Positions 33,446-35,160 of a stretch of DNA of 35,160 nucleotides are shown here, one piece after another. Position 1 is the stretch's first letter; every line of letters starts with the position of its first letter. The DNA is from Bacteroides sp. (GTDB lineage Bacteria > Bacteroidota > Bacteroidia > Bacteroidales > Bacteroidaceae): contig DXLM01000031.1 in assembly GCA_019414725.1 (NCBI GenBank), positions 1-35,160 on the forward strand, in the 5' to 3' direction. Under the pieces are notes generated by a model. The model ran no database searches. It had not been told where the DNA came from and saw only the letters and a list, made by a program, of their open reading frames with translations. Both the position numbers and the translations under genes were made by a program.

Positions 33446-34852
33446 ATGAAATATTTGACAAAACTGGCAGGAATTGTATTATCTTGTCTTGCCGTAGCAT
33501 CAACTATGAATGCACAGTTGCCGTGGAAAAACGGCAAGTTGGAGGTGTCTGCCGAAGGGCGTTACCTGAAACATCAGAATGGACAGCCGTTTTTCTGGCT
33601 GGGAGATACCGGATGGCTGATGCCACAACGACTGAACCGTGAGGAGGTGGCTTTTTATCCGGACAACTGTAGCCGTGCCGGATTTAATGTAGTACAGGTG
33701 CAGACATTAAATGGAGTTCCCTCTATGAATGTCTATGGACAGTATTCCATGACGGACGGATTCGATTTCAGCCATATTGATAAAAAAGGAGTATATGGTT
33801 ATTGGGACCATATGGATTATATCATCCGTACGGCTGAAAGCAAAGGTATATATATAGGTATGGTATGTATCTGGGGAGGACTGGTAAGAAGTGGGCAGAT
33901 GGATGTAGAAGAAGCGAAAGCATACGGAACCTTCCTTGCCGAAAGATATAAGGACAATCCGAATATAGTGTGGATAATCGGAGGAGATACACGAGGCGAT
34001 GTGAAAACAGAAGTTTGGGAAACCCTGGCACGTACAATTCGTTCCATCGATAAGAACCATTTGATGACTTTCCACCCATTTGGTAGAACCATGTCTGCAA
34101 CCTGGTTCAATGATGCCGACTGGCTCGACTTTAATATGTTCCAGAGTGGACATCGCCGTTACGGGCAAACCAAAGGTGATGGAGATAATCTGGCCGATAG
34201 TAATGTAGCAGAAGACAACTGGCGCTATGTGGAAGCAAGCCTTTCCAAGAAGCCCTTGAAGCCGGTGCTGGATGCTGAACCCAGTTATGAAGGGATTCCG
34301 CACGGACTGCACAATCCGAAAGAATGTCGCTGGACAGCAGATGATGTACGACGTTATGCATATTGGTCGGTTTTTGCTGGTTCTTTCGGACATACTTATG
34401 GAAATAATTCTATTATGCAGTTTTATCGTGAAGGATATGCACCAGCATATGGAGCCCAGGAAACATGGCAGGAAGCATTGAAGGACAAAGGTTTTAACCA
34501 AATGAAATATTTAAAGGAGCTGATGCTTCGTTTCCCTTTCTTTGAACGTATTCCAGACCAGAGTGTGATAGCTGGAACTAATGGCGAACGTTACGATCGG
34601 GCAATTGCCACACGAGGCAATGACTATCTGCTGGTGTATAACTACAGTGCACGTCCCATGCAGATAGACTTGACCAAAATCAGTGGTGAAAAAAAGAAAG
34701 CTTGGTGGTTCAATCCACAGAATGGAAGTATGACGTATATCGGTAAATTTGAGAATAAGGTTGCTGATTTTCAATATGATGCACCGTATATGAGGGGAGA
34801 AGACCGGGTGCTTGTCGTTACTGATGCATTAAAAGACTACGTGAAAGAGTAA
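33446..34852 (+). CDS. GH140-like (DUF4038) secreted hydrolase, apiosidase candidate
   Basis: 468 aa. The signal peptide ends near residue 23 (MNA|QLP). A TIM-barrel DUF4038 domain (about 30-365) starts with LKHQNGQPFFWLGDTGW and contains NPNIVWIIGGDTRGD (Asp181) and KPVLDAEPSYEG (Glu278), candidate acid/base and nucleophile. Residues about 370-462 resemble the small C-terminal beta domain that accompanies DUF4038 (YLLVYNYSARP, KAWWFNPQNGS). The characterised member BT1012 of B. thetaiotaomicron is a GH140 apiosidase acting on rhamnogalacturonan-II side chains, where apiose is linked to rhamnose. It is the third gene of the cassette, 70 nt after GH78, which would fit apiose-rhamnose processing. 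DUF4038 also covers other activities, so specificity is inferred. Confidence 0.75.
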   Translation: MKYLTKLAGIVLSCLAVASTMNAQLPWKNGKLEVSAEGRYLKHQNGQPFFWLGDTGWLMPQRLNREEVAFYPDNCSRAGFNVVQVQTLNGVPSMNVYGQYSMTDGFDFSHIDKKGVYGYWDHMDYIIRTAESKGIYIGMVCIWGGLVRSGQMDVEEAKAYGTFLAERYKDNPNIVWIIGGDTRGDVKTEVWETLARTIRSIDKNHLMTFHPFGRTMSATWFNDADWLDFNMFQSGHRRYGQTKGDGDNLADSNVAEDNWRYVEASLSKKPLKPVLDAEPSYEGIPHGLHNPKECRWTADDVRRYAYWSVFAGSFGHTYGNNSIMQFYREGYAPAYGAQETWQEALKDKGFNQMKYLKELMLRFPFFERIPDQSVIAGTNGERYDRAIATRGNDYLLVYNYSARPMQIDLTKISGEKKKAWWFNPQNGSMTYIGKFENKVADFQYDAPYMRGEDRVLVVTDALKDYVKE

Positions 34853-34870
34853 ATTAATATAATAAACAGA

Positions 34871-35049
34871 GAGGCTGTCTCAAAATAGAAATACAAAAGT
34901 AAAAATCTTATAGATTGAAACTTTGTAACAAAAAACTCCTGCTTTAGCCCTTATTTATTACAATTATAGGACTAAAAGTAGGAGATTTTTATGTTGTGGC
35001 TTATCGATTGTAAGTAAACTTATCTCTGTTTTTATTTTGAGATAGCTTC
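34871..35049. repeat. MITE-like inverted-repeat element
   Basis: GAGGCTGTCTCAAAATA (34871-34887) is matched in inverse orientation by TATTTTGAGATAGCTTC (35033-35049), 15 of 17 positions. The ends resemble those of Bacteroides insertion sequences. The 179-bp interior codes for nothing and contains a hairpin. Both mismatches become G-U pairs in a plus-strand transcript, so it could instead be a structured RNA. No target duplication was seen. The 308-nt gene-free tail from 34853 onward holds only this element and the possible IS edge. Confidence 0.45.
34936..34990 (+). terminator. Hairpin inside the MITE-like element, probable terminator of the hydrolase cassette
   Basis: CTCCTGCTTT-AG (from 34936) pairs with CT-AAAAGTAGGAG (to 34984), with one bulge, one mismatch and a G-T pair. 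ATTTTT follows at 34985-34990. It lies 84 nt past the GH140-like stop. Confidence 0.6.
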
Positions 35050-35106
35050 TTCGTTTATCTTCTTCTATGTATGTAAAGAAAAACGTCGTGTTCTTTTCTA
35101 AAAAAA

Positions 35107-35160
35107 TGACACTGTCCAAAATTTTGTGTAAATGGAAACAGGATTCAGTTGTAAGTTTGT
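35107..35160. mobile_element. Possible edge of an insertion sequence running off the window
   Basis: GACACTGTCCAAAATTTTG followed by TGTAAATG (35108-35134) resembles terminal inverted repeats of IS256-type elements, which often carry TTTTGTGTAAA. The transposase would lie beyond 35160, so this rests on the end sequence alone. Confidence 0.25.

Noticed and set aside
33707..34501. 264-codon open frame on the minus strand
   Set aside because: It lies wholly inside the well-supported GH140-like gene on the other strand, has no family resemblance and no promoter.
1..35160. CRISPR array, tRNA/rRNA genes, riboswitch, integrase or hybrid two-component regulator
   Set aside because: Looked for and not seen: no regularly spaced repeats, no structured RNA gene and no sensor-kinase or recombinase motifs among the coding regions.

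Overview
The window (about 41% GC by eye) reads as chromosome from a gut Bacteroidales, probably Bacteroides or Phocaeicola. Evidence: a SusC/SusD pair, many secreted carbohydrate-active enzymes, lipoproteins of Bacteroidota type, Bacteroides-type promoters (TTTG, about 19 nt, TAnnTTTG) and no Shine-Dalgarno dependence. All named families are recognised by reading motifs, not by database search.

Region 1 (1-19.3 kb) is a pectin utilisation locus. A partial minus-strand gene at the left edge resembles a galactitol-type PTS IIC permease. Then, on the plus strand: a GH105-CE8 fusion, SusC, SusD, a surface beta-helix lipoprotein and a terminator; two tandem PL1-like pectate lyases and a terminator; a minus-strand secreted KdgF-like cupin; and a PL10 pectate lyase, a PL10-alpha/beta-hydrolase fusion and a CE12-CE8 fusion. 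The likely division of labour is: esterases (CE8, CE12, alpha/beta-hydrolase) strip methyl and acetyl groups; PL1 and PL10 lyases cut polygalacturonan; SusCD imports oligosaccharides; GH105 removes unsaturated uronic acid; the cupin linearises that sugar.

Region 2 (19.3-22.5 kb) is a housekeeping-like insert between the catabolic blocks. It holds a secreted TonB_C-domain protein whose tail has eleven D-S/T-(L/I) tripeptides, divergent from an AspT/YidE-type membrane transporter. Both have near-perfect Bacteroides promoters.

Region 3 (22.5-29.5 kb, minus strand) is the L-rhamnose catabolic operon: rhamnulokinase, rhamnose isomerase, rhamnose permease, rhamnulose-1-phosphate aldolase, lactaldehyde reductase, then a separately transcribed AraC-family RhaR. 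The order matches the known rhaKIPAO-rhaR arrangement of B. thetaiotaomicron. It yields DHAP and 1,2-propanediol from rhamnose released from rhamnogalacturonan.

Region 4 (29.7-34.9 kb, plus strand), divergent from the rha operon, is a three-gene secreted cassette without its own SusCD: a GH63/MGH1-like (alpha/alpha)6 hydrolase, a GH78-type alpha-L-rhamnosidase with an altered catalytic motif, and a GH140-like (DUF4038) apiosidase candidate. It probably feeds rhamnose to the adjacent operon and may share its regulator.

The right edge (34.85-35.16 kb) has no gene. It holds a roughly 180-bp inverted-repeat (MITE-like) element with an internal hairpin, then a sequence resembling an insertion-sequence end that runs off the window. 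I saw no tRNA, rRNA, CRISPR array, integrase or hybrid two-component regulator.
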